A stretch of DNA of 64,000 nucleotides, from assembly GCF_001748085.1 (NCBI RefSeq), contig NZ_BBZK01000009.1:186001-250000 (forward strand), given 5' to 3'. Origin of the DNA: Streptomyces sp. TP-A0874. Lineage in GTDB: Bacteria; Actinomycetota; Actinomycetes; Streptomycetales; Streptomycetaceae. The notes under the pieces were generated by a model. The model did not search any database and was not told the origin of the DNA. It saw only the letters and a list, made by a program, of their open reading frames with translations. Shown here piece after piece: positions 8,164 through 15,809 of the stretch (position 1 is its first letter; each line of letters begins with the position of its first letter). Position numbers and translations under genes: made by a program.

Positions 8164-9081
8164 TCAGCCGCGCGCGGCCCGCACCGGCCGGGCCCCGGTC
8201 GCCCGGCGGACGATCTCCTCGTAGACCTCCGGGTCGGTGGTGTTCTCGCCGAGGGAGCAGCTCTTGCGGCTGCCGTGGTAGTCGCTGGAGCCCGTGGTCA
8301 GCAGTCCGAGTTCGCCGGCGAGGGTTCGCAGCCGGTCCCGGGTCCGGCCGTCGTGGTCCATGTGGTCCACCTCGAGGCCGTCGAGGCCGGCCGCGGCCAG
8401 TCGGGCGATGGTCTCCTCCTCGATCCTGACCCCCCGTTTCACCGCTCCGGGATGGGCGAGGACGGCCACCCCGCCGGCCTGCCGGACCAGTTCGACCGCC
8501 TCGAAGGGGTCGAGTTCGTACTTGGCGACGTAGGCCCGACCGCCGTCTCCGAGCCAGTCGGCGGTGAAGGCGTCGGAGACGCTCCCGACCACGCCGAGTT
8601 CGACCAGTGCGGTCGCCAGGTGCGGTCGTCCCACGGACGCGCCCTCGGCGGGGCGGCTGTCCCGGGCGACTCCGGCGGAGGTCCCGGGCGTCGGCACGGA
8701 CTCCAGGCCGGCGATCCGGGCCACCTGCTCCCAAGTGATGGGCACGCCGAGTCCCCGCAGCCTGTCGACCATTCCCCGCGCCCTCGGCACCCGGTCGTCG
8801 CGGAGCCGCTCGCGGCAGCGGGCCAGCTCCGGTTCCTCCGCGTCGAAGAGGTACGCCAGCAGATGGATGCCCACACCGTCGAGCCGGCAGGACAGCTCGG
8901 CCCCGGTCACCAGGGTCAGGTCGGGAGGCAGCGCCTCCCGCGCCTCCGCATGGCCGCCCACGGTGTCGTGGTCGGTCAGGGCGACGACGTCGAGCCCCGC
9001 CGCGGCGGCGTTCCGCACCAGCTCACCGGGGGTGTCCGTACCGTCCGAGACGGTGGAGTGGGTGTGCAGGTCGATGCGCAC
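8164..9081 (-). CDS. PHP-domain metal-dependent phosphoesterase
   Basis: A 305-residue PHP-family phosphoesterase, related to the YciV/TrpH (RNase AM-type) group that acts on 3',5'-nucleotides or short 5' RNA ends. The first metal motif DLHTHSTVSDG is at the N-terminus, followed by LTDHDTVGG. Further ligands are in the GIHLLAYLFD, VAVLAHPG and TTGSSDYHGS regions. The start is placed at GTG 9081 (VRIDLHTH), with AGGAGA upstream; a TTG six codons earlier is possible. It has three to four predicted Mg/Mn/Zn sites. It is followed at its 5' side by DUF6758 in the same direction, 94 nt away. Confidence 0.85.
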   Translation of the reverse strand: MRIDLHTHSTVSDGTDTPGELVRNAAAAGLDVVALTDHDTVGGHAEAREALPPDLTLVTGAELSCRLDGVGIHLLAYLFDAEEPELARCRERLRDDRVPRARGMVDRLRGLGVPITWEQVARIAGLESVPTPGTSAGVARDSRPAEGASVGRPHLATALVELGVVGSVSDAFTADWLGDGGRAYVAKYELDPFEAVELVRQAGGVAVLAHPGAVKRGVRIEEETIARLAAAGLDGLEVDHMDHDGRTRDRLRTLAGELGLLTTGSSDYHGSRKSCSLGENTTDPEVYEEIVRRATGARPVRAARG

Positions 9082-9174
9082 GGACTCGTCTCCTGACAAA
9101 CGGTTGATCGGGTTCCGCAGGGGAGAACCGCACTCTATCCGGGGCCCGGGACACCCGGTCGGGCAGCAGCGGGT

Positions 9175-9813
9175 TCAGGCGAGGATGTGCGGCGAGAGCG
9201 CCCCGCAGGGCACGAGCTCCACCTCGGCGCCTGCTTCCCGCAGATCGGCGAGGACCAGATCGTCGTACATCAGCAACCCGGACTGTTCCGGCCAGACGAT
9301 CGCCCACAGCCACATGCCGCGCGCCTCCCCGGCGAAGACGGCCCGGTCCTCCGGGGCGTCCTCGACGTGCCAGAGCGGGGTCGGACGGCCGGCGGCGTGG
9401 ACCTTCGCCTGCGGAGGCCGGTCCACACACATGCGGGGCCCCGGGTCCGGCCCGGTGATCCCGGCGTACCGGGCTCCCAGCCCCACACCGAGTTCCTCGG
9501 CGATCAGGAGCAACTCCCCCAGCCCGCCCAGGGGTCCGGGGCCGGAGCAGGCGACAGCGGTGGCCCGTCCGCCGCTGCGGTCGTCACCGGCGTAGGAGAC
9601 GCCCGTGAACAGCCATCCGACCGGCAGCGGCCAGGGCATCCACACCGGGACCCTGGCCCGGTTGACCACCACCCCGAGCGCCTCGACGCTCGGTGGCAGG
9701 ACCGGCTGCAGGGGGTACACGGTGCCGTGTTCACCACACTGCCAGGAGTCGGTGAAGAGGCCGGGCGCACTGACCCGGCCACCGCACTTCGGGCAACTGG
9801 CTTCGCCCCTCAT
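9175..9813 (-). CDS. DUF6758 family protein
   Basis: A 212-residue protein beginning with a zinc-ribbon-like motif, CPKCGG (residues 7-12) and WQCGEHG (about 25-31). The rest matches the actinobacterial DUF6758 pattern: conserved segments PVWMPWPLPVGWLFTGV, DPGPRMCVDRPP and GMWLWAIVWPEQSGLL. It has no signal peptide. The function is unknown; the ribbon suggests nucleic-acid or protein binding. It is in tandem with the PHP phosphoesterase gene and is usually found with it. The start is ATG 9813; the ribosome site is weak. Confidence 0.8.
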   Translation of the reverse strand: MRGEASCPKCGGRVSAPGLFTDSWQCGEHGTVYPLQPVLPPSVEALGVVVNRARVPVWMPWPLPVGWLFTGVSYAGDDRSGGRATAVACSGPGPLGGLGELLLIAEELGVGLGARYAGITGPDPGPRMCVDRPPQAKVHAAGRPTPLWHVEDAPEDRAVFAGEARGMWLWAIVWPEQSGLLMYDDLVLADLREAGAEVELVPCGALSPHILA

Positions 9814-10030
9814 AAGGCCCCACAGTCCTCTCCGGCCGTCCCCGAGTCAAGGACGGTCACCCGTTCGAGGGTCCCGCCCGCCGGAGTATGGCTCCCGGCG
9901 GTGACGGCGGCCCCACAGGCCCGCGGTCACGCCCGAACACCCGGGCAGGTCCCGCATGGCCGGCCCCGACGCCTACGACGGACCGCGTGGAACGCCGCGC
10001 GCCGGTCCGCCCGCAGCCGTCCGGCCGCCC

Positions 10031-10672
10031 TCAGTCGCCCAGCGGCACCGGACCGCGGAGCGGATCGCGCAGATCGACACCGTGCCGCAGCCAGCGCTCC
10101 TCCAGCGCGGCGGCCCCGTGCACCCGCTTCCAGGCGGCTTCGTTCGGTCTCATCGGCAGGAGCGGCAGGAAGCGCACCGGATCCATCGGCTCGGGCAGTG
10201 GCAGGTCCTCGACCAGCCCTCCCGGCTGCCCCACCAGTACCGACTGGAAAGGGGCGCCCGGCCAGAGCGGCTCACCGAGTTCCAGCGAAGCCCCCGGGGC
10301 CATCACGACCCCCTCGACCTGGGGTGCGGCGGCGAGCACGGCCAGCGGGCGGAGCAGTTTGTCGGTGTCCACCGCCGGCGAGCCGTCCGGACGCCGGCGG
10401 GCCCGGACGGACAGCAGCAGTTCGGCCCTCGGCCCGCGCACCGGATCCGCGATCGGCTGGGTCGGATCGGCCATCGGCTCCGCGGACATCCCCAGCGTCG
10501 CGTAGCGCAGCGTGCGCCCGTCCGGCCGCGCCCCGCCGGTGCCGGCCTCGTCGGCGAGGAAACGGAGCACCTCGATGCGGCCGGTGCCGAGGAAGGTCAC
10601 CGCGGCGCGGGCGTCCGGCCGTCCGAGCGCCTCGCGGAGTCGGGTCTCGACCAGCGGGAGAGGATCTGACAT
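10031..10672 (-). CDS. Suppressor-of-fused-like (SUFU) domain protein
   Basis: A 213-residue protein resembling the bacterial suppressor-of-fused domain family, which is common in Actinobacteria and of unknown role. Supporting stretches are RTLRYATLGMSAEPM, RAELLLSVRAR, LLRPLAVLAAAPQVEGVVMAPG and FLPLLPMRPNEAAWKRVHGAAALEERW. The last of these, near the C-terminus, is the most characteristic. It is cytosolic. The TATGCT box on the minus strand 6 nt before the ATG at 10672 indicates a leaderless mRNA. It is divergent from corA across a 475-bp gap. Confidence 0.78.
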   Translation of the reverse strand: MSDPLPLVETRLREALGRPDARAAVTFLGTGRIEVLRFLADEAGTGGARPDGRTLRYATLGMSAEPMADPTQPIADPVRGPRAELLLSVRARRRPDGSPAVDTDKLLRPLAVLAAAPQVEGVVMAPGASLELGEPLWPGAPFQSVLVGQPGGLVEDLPLPEPMDPVRFLPLLPMRPNEAAWKRVHGAAALEERWLRHGVDLRDPLRGPVPLGD

Positions 10673-10678
10673 GGGGTG

Positions 10679-10684
10679 AGCATA
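10679..10684 (-). promoter_or_regulatory. Leaderless -10 box for SUFU-like gene
   Basis: TATGCT on the minus strand lies 6 nt upstream of the ATG at 10672. No Shine-Dalgarno is seen. Confidence 0.55.
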
Positions 10685-11147
10685 GAAGGTCCGTCCGGGC
10701 GCGGAGGAAGCGGCAGCAAGCGCCTGGAACGCCCCCGCGGCTGCTAGTCTTGGCGCGGATCCGGCCGCCGACCGGCAGCTGGCAGCGGTCTTCGGATCCG
10801 ATCCTGACTGTCAGTCTCGCGGCGGATGTCGCGAACGGTGCTTCCCCGCAAGGGGACCGGCCGGAGGAGGTGGGGCCGCGGTGGATCCCAGTCGACCGTG
10901 CAGTACCGACAGCTCTCCCCTGCCCCACCCGTCTCACTGAGCTGAGGCGCTTTCACCTCCGCTTCGCTCGGTGATCTCGGGGGTCTTCTCGCGGGTAGCC
11001 GGAAGAGCACTTCCGTTTCGCCCGACACTGAAACGCCGCCCGCCGTGACACCCCGCACCGCCGGCTTTGTGGACGTACACCGCTGTACGCCCTCATTCCC
11101 GGCAGTGCTGTGTGCGCCCGGGTGGCCGGCCCGCGAAGGAGCCCGCC
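10685..11147 (+). promoter_or_regulatory. corA upstream region with long putative leader
   Basis: It contains TAGTCT at 10744-10749, a plausible -10. If it is used, the corA leader is about 390 nt. Inside lie a possible 19-codon reading frame (GTG 10881 to TGA 10940, four Pro codons, GGAGGAGG 10 nt upstream) and a palindrome at 11074-11089. I see no consensus M-box. A magnesium-responsive leader is only a hypothesis. Confidence 0.35.
11074..11089. promoter_or_regulatory. 16-bp palindrome upstream of corA
   Basis: CGTACA (11074-11079) and TGTACG (11084-11089) are perfect inverted arms around CCGC, 58 bp before the corA start. It could be an operator or a small RNA hairpin; which cannot be told from sequence. 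Confidence 0.35.
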
Positions 11148-12239
11148 ATGTCGATGATCCGCGACCTGCGCTCAGCCGTCCGTCCCTCACTGCGGAAGGA
11201 CCGGCCCGGATATCAGGCCGACGCCCCGCCGGACACCACCAGCGCCGTGGTCGACTGCGCGGTCTACCGCGACGGCCTCCGGGAGCGGGATCGTTTCACC
11301 CCCGGCCAGGCCCTCCAGCGGGCCCGGTCCACCGGCGGCTTCGCCTGGATCGGCCTGCACGAGCCGACGGAGCAGGAGTTCGCCGGCATCGCCGAGGAGT
11401 TCGGCCTGCACCCGCTGGCGGTGGAGGACGCCGTCCACGCCCACCAGCGGCCCAAGCTGGAGCGCTACGGCGACAGCCTGTTCACCGTCTTCAAGACGAT
11501 GCACTACGTCGAGCACGCCGAGTCGAGCGCCACCTGCGACGTGGTGGAGGGCGGCGAGGTCATGTGCTTCACCGGCCATGACTTCGTCATCACCGTCCGG
11601 CACGGCCGGCAGGGATCGCTGCGGGCGCTCCGGCACCGGCTGGAGAAGGACACCGAACTGCTCGCCAAGGGCCCCTCGACGGTCCTGCACGCCATCGCCG
11701 ACCAGGTCGTCGACGGCTACATCGCCGTGGCCGACGCCCTCCAGGACGACATCGACGAGGTGGAGATCGATGTCTTCTCGGTACCGGGCGGGCGGGGCGG
11801 CGACGCCGGGCGCATCTACCAGCTCAAGCGGGAGATGCTGGAGTTCAAGCGGGCCGTCTCGCCGCTCATCCGCCCGATGCAGTTGCTCTCCGAGCGGCCG
11901 ATGCGGCTGATCGATCCGGACATCCAGAAGTACTTCCGGGACGTCGCCGACCACCTGGCCCGGGTCAGCGAGCAGGTGCTCTCCTTCGACGATCTGCTGA
12001 ACTCGATCCTCCAGGCCAATCTGGCGCAGGCGACGGTCGCCCAGAGCGAGGACATGCGGAAGATCACCTCATGGGCGGCGATCTTCGCCGTCCCCACCAT
12101 GATCGCCGGGGTGTACGGCATGAACTTCGAGTACATGCCGGAGACCGACTGGCATTACGGCTACCCGCTGACGCTGCTGGTGACGGTCGCGATCTGCACG
12201 GTGATGCACCGCGGCTTCAAGCGCAACGGCTGGCTCTGA
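11148..12239 (+). CDS. corA: Magnesium/cobalt transport protein CorA
   Basis: A 363-residue CorA-family inner-membrane channel for Mg2+ (also Co2+). The large cytoplasmic N-terminal domain is followed by the long helix (about 250-300) and two C-terminal membrane segments. The signature YGMNF is at residues 323-327, followed by a short acidic loop (EYMPETDW) and the second segment ending in basic residues. CorA works as a pentamer. The start is ATG 11148 with GAAGGA at 11135-11140, a 7-nt spacing. The gene is alone on its strand, behind an unusually long untranslated region that may carry regulation. Confidence 0.92.
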   Translation: MSMIRDLRSAVRPSLRKDRPGYQADAPPDTTSAVVDCAVYRDGLRERDRFTPGQALQRARSTGGFAWIGLHEPTEQEFAGIAEEFGLHPLAVEDAVHAHQRPKLERYGDSLFTVFKTMHYVEHAESSATCDVVEGGEVMCFTGHDFVITVRHGRQGSLRALRHRLEKDTELLAKGPSTVLHAIADQVVDGYIAVADALQDDIDEVEIDVFSVPGGRGGDAGRIYQLKREMLEFKRAVSPLIRPMQLLSERPMRLIDPDIQKYFRDVADHLARVSEQVLSFDDLLNSILQANLAQATVAQSEDMRKITSWAAIFAVPTMIAGVYGMNFEYMPETDWHYGYPLTLLVTVAICTVMHRGFKRNGWL

Positions 12240-12307
12240 GGCGAACGGCGCGGCCCGCCCTCACGACCCGGCGTGCGATGACGGACGGGCTTCCGGCGCC
12301 CAGTCGT

Positions 12308-12313
12308 TAGGCT
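12308..12313 (+). promoter_or_regulatory. Leaderless -10 box for gene at 12320
   Basis: TAGGCT ends 6 nt before the ATG at 12320. No ribosome site is present. Confidence 0.5.
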
Positions 12314-12319
12314 TCCCGC

Positions 12320-12904
12320 ATGACGCAGCACAGCCCCCGGAACGGACCGCGGACCGCCCCCAGGCCCCTGACGCTCCAGGAGCGGGCGCTCGTCGAGGAG
12401 GGCAGCAGGAAGTCAGCGCTCGTCTGGATCCAGGGCGGCAGCGGTCCGGCCCGCGCGCTGTGGCACGTCTGGCACGAGGGGGCGCTGTACCTCGTCGGTG
12501 ACGGACCGGGAGAGCAGCCCTTGGCGGACCTCGGCCTGTCCGATGGGGCCCCGGCCACGGTCACACTGCGCAGCAAGGACAAGGGCGGCCGGATCCTGGT
12601 GTGGGCGGCTCGGGTCTCGGAGCTGGCGCCCGGCGGCGAAGCCTGGCAGTCCGCCGTCGCGGAGCTGAGGGGAAAGCGGTTGAACGCACCGGACGCCGAC
12701 CGGCTGACCGAGCGCTGGGCCCGTGAGTGCCGGGTGCTGCGGTTGGAGCCGACGGGTGTGCCGGAGCGCTCCGGGGCGGCGGGTACGGAGCCGGAGACCG
12801 GCTCGCTGGCGGCGGCGCCGCTGCCGACCCCCGCCACCACGCGCCGCCCGCTTCCCGCGGCGCTGCCGAGGCTGCTGCTCCGCCGGGGGAAGCGCGGGGG
12901 CTGA
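12320..12904 (+). CDS. Conserved hypothetical, possibly split-barrel fold
   Basis: A 194-residue protein. Residues about 20-115 alternate short beta strands (SALVWIQGG, ALWHVWHEGALYLVGDG, ATVTLRSKDKGGRILVWAARVSEL), similar to pyridoxamine-oxidase-like split barrels. That is an inference from pattern, not a recognised motif. The middle (NAPDADRLTERWARECRVLRLEP) is helical, and the tail is Pro/Ala/Arg-rich. There is no signal peptide or membrane segment. The mRNA is probably leaderless (TAGGCT at 12308). It converges with the lipoprotein gene, with only 10 bp between the stops. It is typically found in this position in Streptomyces; the function is unknown. Confidence 0.6.
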   Translation: MTQHSPRNGPRTAPRPLTLQERALVEEGSRKSALVWIQGGSGPARALWHVWHEGALYLVGDGPGEQPLADLGLSDGAPATVTLRSKDKGGRILVWAARVSELAPGGEAWQSAVAELRGKRLNAPDADRLTERWARECRVLRLEPTGVPERSGAAGTEPETGSLAAAPLPTPATTRRPLPAALPRLLLRRGKRGG

Positions 12905-12914
12905 GGACGGCGGT

Positions 12915-13679
12915 TCAGCCGCCCTGGATCTGCTGCCCGTAGTCGACGATGTCGCCCTTCTCCGGTTCGCTCAGCTCGAAGTCCTCGTTCCAGTCGGTGA
13001 GCCGCAGCACCCCCGCGCCACCGGCACGGTGCACCCGCAGCGGGTACGGGGTGCCCTCCAGGGAGACGTCCAGCATGCCGCCGGAGCCGCCGGAGCCGGC
13101 GATGCGTATGGTCCGCAGGCCGCCGAGGTTGCCGCGCTTCCCCTTGGAGAGTTCCCCGTGCAGCTTGAAGAGGCCGTCGAGCAGCACGTCCTTGTCGGTG
13201 AAACCGCTGAACTGCCGGTACGCGGGGTCGTCGGTGGGCACCTTGACGTACTTCTGGTCGAGCTTCTGCGCGGCCTCGGCGTCCTCCTGGGCCGCCTCGC
13301 CCTTGCGGCGCTTCCAGAAGTCCGCGTCCGCCTTGAGGAAGAGCTGCTTCCCGACGCGCAGGAGTTCGAAGGTGCTGTCCTCGGTGGTGACCCGGCCCGA
13401 CCCGCCGTCCTTCTTCAGGCGCATGTCGAGCTTGTAGGTGCGGCCCTTGGCGACGACGTCTCCGGTGAGCCGCACGGCGTCCGCGTTCTTCACCGCCTTG
13501 CCGGTCCGGTTCTCGATCTTCTCGGCGGAGAGCTTGCCGACGCCGTTGGTCCCCGCGTCCGGGTCCTCGTCCATCGAACACCCGGCGAGCGCCGCCGAGA
13601 CCGCGGCGCACAGCGCTGTGGCGACCACGGCCTGCCGAGGGGTGCGAGAGCGGGCCAACGCCCCGGAGAATGGGAACAC
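12915..13679 (-). CDS. Secreted lipoprotein (LolA/LppX-like)
   Basis: A 254-residue lipoprotein. A basic N-terminus (ARSRTPRQ) and hydrophobic stretch (AVVATALCAAVSAALAGC) lead to a lipobox LAGC, so the Cys is lipidated and the protein is anchored outside the membrane. The mature part has alternating strands with Lys-rich turns, an arrangement resembling LolA/LppX lipid-binding lipoproteins: AVRLTGDVVAKGRTYKLDMRL, STFELLRVGKQLFLKAD, TPYPLRVHRAGG. The start is GTG 13679, preceded by GGAGG and AGAAGAG; the longer frame adds 32 implausible residues. It may bind a lipid or scaffold cell-envelope assembly. It is divergent from the MgtE-like gene. Confidence 0.75.
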   Translation of the reverse strand: MFPFSGALARSRTPRQAVVATALCAAVSAALAGCSMDEDPDAGTNGVGKLSAEKIENRTGKAVKNADAVRLTGDVVAKGRTYKLDMRLKKDGGSGRVTTEDSTFELLRVGKQLFLKADADFWKRRKGEAAQEDAEAAQKLDQKYVKVPTDDPAYRQFSGFTDKDVLLDGLFKLHGELSKGKRGNLGGLRTIRIAGSGGSGGMLDVSLEGTPYPLRVHRAGGAGVLRLTDWNEDFELSEPEKGDIVDYGQQIQGG

Positions 13680-13850
13680 TTCTCTTCTGCCTCCAGCCGC
13701 GGGGGGACTCGGACGGGCAGCGTACCGGGGGGTGCGCGAGCGGCCCTCGGCCGGCTCTTCCGACGCCTCATCCACGGCGACATCGAGCGGGGCGCGTTAG
13801 CCTTAACCCAGTTTCAGGCCCTTTTGTCCGGCTATAAGGGAGGGTGTGGC

Positions 13851-15206
13851 ATGGTGTCGGCCGCCTCCCGGGTGTACGTCTCCCACCTCGCCGGGGTCGC
13901 GGTGTTCGACCCGAACGGCGACCGGGTCGGCCGGGTCCGCGATCTGGTCGCCATGCTGCGGGTGGGCCGCCGCCCCCCGCGACTGCTGGGCCTGGTCGTC
14001 GAGGTCCTCAGCAGGCGCCGGATCTTCGTGCCGATGACCCGGGTGACCGGGGTGGAGTCCGGCCAGGTCATCACCACCGGGGTGGTCAACATGCGCCGCT
14101 TCGAGCGGCGGCCGACCGAGACCCTGGTGCTGGGGGAGCTGCTCGACCGGCGGGTCCGGCTGGTCGACTCCGGCGAGGAGGTGACCGTCCTGGACGTCGC
14201 CATCAGCCAGCTGCCGGCCCGCCGCGACTGGGAGATCGACAAGGTGTTCGTGCGGCGCGGAAAGGGCGGGCCGCTGCGCCGCCGGGGCGAGACGCTGACC
14301 TGTGACTGGTCGTCGGTCACCGGCTTCTCCCTGGAGGAGGCCGGCCAGGGGGCGGAGAGCCTGCTGGCCACCTTCGACCAGCTGCGGCCCGCCGACTTCG
14401 CCAACATGCTGCACCATCTGTCCCCGAAACGCCGGGCCGAGGTCGCCGCCGCCCTGGACGACGAGCGGCTCGCCGACGTGTTGGAGGAACTGCCGGAGGA
14501 CGACCGGGTGGAGGTCATCGGGCAGCTGAAGGAGCAGCGGGCCGCGGACGTGCTGGAGGCGATGGACCCGGATGACGCCGCCGATCTCGTCGCCGAACTG
14601 CCGGAGCGGGAGCAGGAGCGCCTGCTGGCCCTGATGCGGCCCCGGGACGCCGCGGACGTGCGCCGGCTGATGTCCTACGAGGAGCGGACCGCGGGTGGGC
14701 TGATGACCACCGAGCCGATCGTGCTGCGGCCGGACGCCACTGTCGCCGACGCCCTGGCCCGGGTGCGGATGAGCGAGCTCTCCCCTGCGCTCGCCGCCCA
14801 GGTGTACGTCGTCCGTCCCCCGGACCAGACCCCGACCGGCAAGTACCTGGGCACCGTCCACTTCCAGCGGCTGCTCCGCGACCCGCCGTTCACGCTGGTC
14901 AGCTCGATCGTGGACACCGATCTACAAGCGCTGCCGCCGGAGACCGAGCTGTCGACCGTGACCAGCCACCTGGCGACCTACAACCTGGTGGCGGTGCCGG
15001 TCGTGGACGAGAGCGACTCGCTGCTGGGCGCGGTGACCGTCGACGACGTCCTCGACCACCTGCTGCCCACCGACTGGCGGGAACGCGAACCGCAGCTGGG
15101 GATGGACGTCGGCCGGGAGCCGGCACGGGAGGACCGGGGCGGCGGCCCGGAGCCGGGCGCGGAAACGGCTCCGGGGAACGGACCGGAGGACCGCGATGGC
15201 GGCTGA
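13851..15206 (+). CDS. MgtE N-domain/CBS protein (no channel domain)
   Basis: A 451-residue protein with the cytosolic sensor half of MgtE magnesium channels. An N-terminal PRC-barrel-like region (residues about 1-150, with GRVRDLVAML and RVRLVDSGEEVTVLD) comes first. The MgtE intracellular N domain follows (about 175-280, repeated DVLEELPEDDRVEVIGQL, VLEAMDPDDAADLVAELPE), then paired CBS domains (about 290-430). There is no transmembrane MgtE domain, so it is probably a Mg2+ or nucleotide sensor acting in trans. The start ATG 13851 has an AGGGAGGG site. It overlaps the DUF1003 gene by 11 nt, implying coupling. Confidence 0.88.
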   Translation: MVSAASRVYVSHLAGVAVFDPNGDRVGRVRDLVAMLRVGRRPPRLLGLVVEVLSRRRIFVPMTRVTGVESGQVITTGVVNMRRFERRPTETLVLGELLDRRVRLVDSGEEVTVLDVAISQLPARRDWEIDKVFVRRGKGGPLRRRGETLTCDWSSVTGFSLEEAGQGAESLLATFDQLRPADFANMLHHLSPKRRAEVAAALDDERLADVLEELPEDDRVEVIGQLKEQRAADVLEAMDPDDAADLVAELPEREQERLLALMRPRDAADVRRLMSYEERTAGGLMTTEPIVLRPDATVADALARVRMSELSPALAAQVYVVRPPDQTPTGKYLGTVHFQRLLRDPPFTLVSSIVDTDLQALPPETELSTVTSHLATYNLVAVPVVDESDSLLGAVTVDDVLDHLLPTDWREREPQLGMDVGREPAREDRGGGPEPGAETAPGNGPEDRDGG

Positions 15207-15714
15207 GCGGGGAGAGCAGGCCGATCGCAGCCGGCTCGACCAACCGAGGGAGCCGCGCCGCAGCCCGCTGCCGAGCTACGATCCGGAGGCCTTCGGCCGG
15301 CTCTCGGAGAAGATCGCGCGGTTCCTCGGCACCGGTCGGTTCATCTTCTGGATGACCGTCGTCATCATCGTCTGGCTGCTGTGGAACACCCTGGCCCCGG
15401 CCCGGGCCCGGTTCGACGAGTACCCCTTCATCTTCCTGACCCTGACGCTGTCCCTGCAGGCCTCCTACGCGGCACCGCTGATCCTCCTGGCCCAGAACCG
15501 GCAGGACGACCGCGACCGGGTCAATCTGGAACAGGACCGGCGGCAGAACGAGCGCAGCATCGCCGACACCGAGTACCTCACCCGGGAGATCGCCGCGCTG
15601 CGGATGGGCCTGGGCGAGGTGGCCACCAGGGACTGGATCCGTTCGGAGTTCCGGGACCTGCTCAAGGAGGCGGAGGAGCGCCGGTCGGCGGCCGAGCAGC
15701 CGCCCGACCGCTGA
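15196..15714 (+). CDS. DUF1003 integral membrane protein
   Basis: A 172-residue protein of the DUF1003 family. Two membrane helices lie at about 40-65 (FIFWMTVVIIVWLLWNTL) and 75-95 (FIFLTLTLSLQASYAAPLILLAQ). They are followed by the family's NRQDDRDR segment and a charged C-terminal helix, a probable coiled coil. It starts inside the end of the MgtE-like gene (ATG 15196, stop 15206), so the two are translationally coupled and may form one membrane complex. In M. tuberculosis a DUF1003 protein (Rv1231c) also sits next to an MgtE/CBS protein (Rv1232c). The function is unknown, perhaps ion-related. Confidence 0.88.
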   Translation: MAAERGEQADRSRLDQPREPRRSPLPSYDPEAFGRLSEKIARFLGTGRFIFWMTVVIIVWLLWNTLAPARARFDEYPFIFLTLTLSLQASYAAPLILLAQNRQDDRDRVNLEQDRRQNERSIADTEYLTREIAALRMGLGEVATRDWIRSEFRDLLKEAEERRSAAEQPPDR

Positions 15715-15796
15715 CCGCCGTACCGGGGAGTAGCGACGGCCCCCGCCGGGCGGGACTCCCCGGAGTACCGGCGCCCGGACCACCCCGGCGGAGCCG

Positions 15797-15802
15797 TACC
15801 AT
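15797..15802 (+). promoter_or_regulatory. Leaderless -10 box for mrp
   Basis: TACCAT is separated by 7 nt from the ATG at 15810, with no Shine-Dalgarno between. This suggests a leaderless mrp transcript. Confidence 0.5.
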
Positions 15803-15809
15803 CGACGGT

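Noticed and set aside
10744..11147. M-box magnesium riboswitch before corA
   Set aside because: I could not find the conserved M-box core; only the leader length and uORF are left as weak hints.
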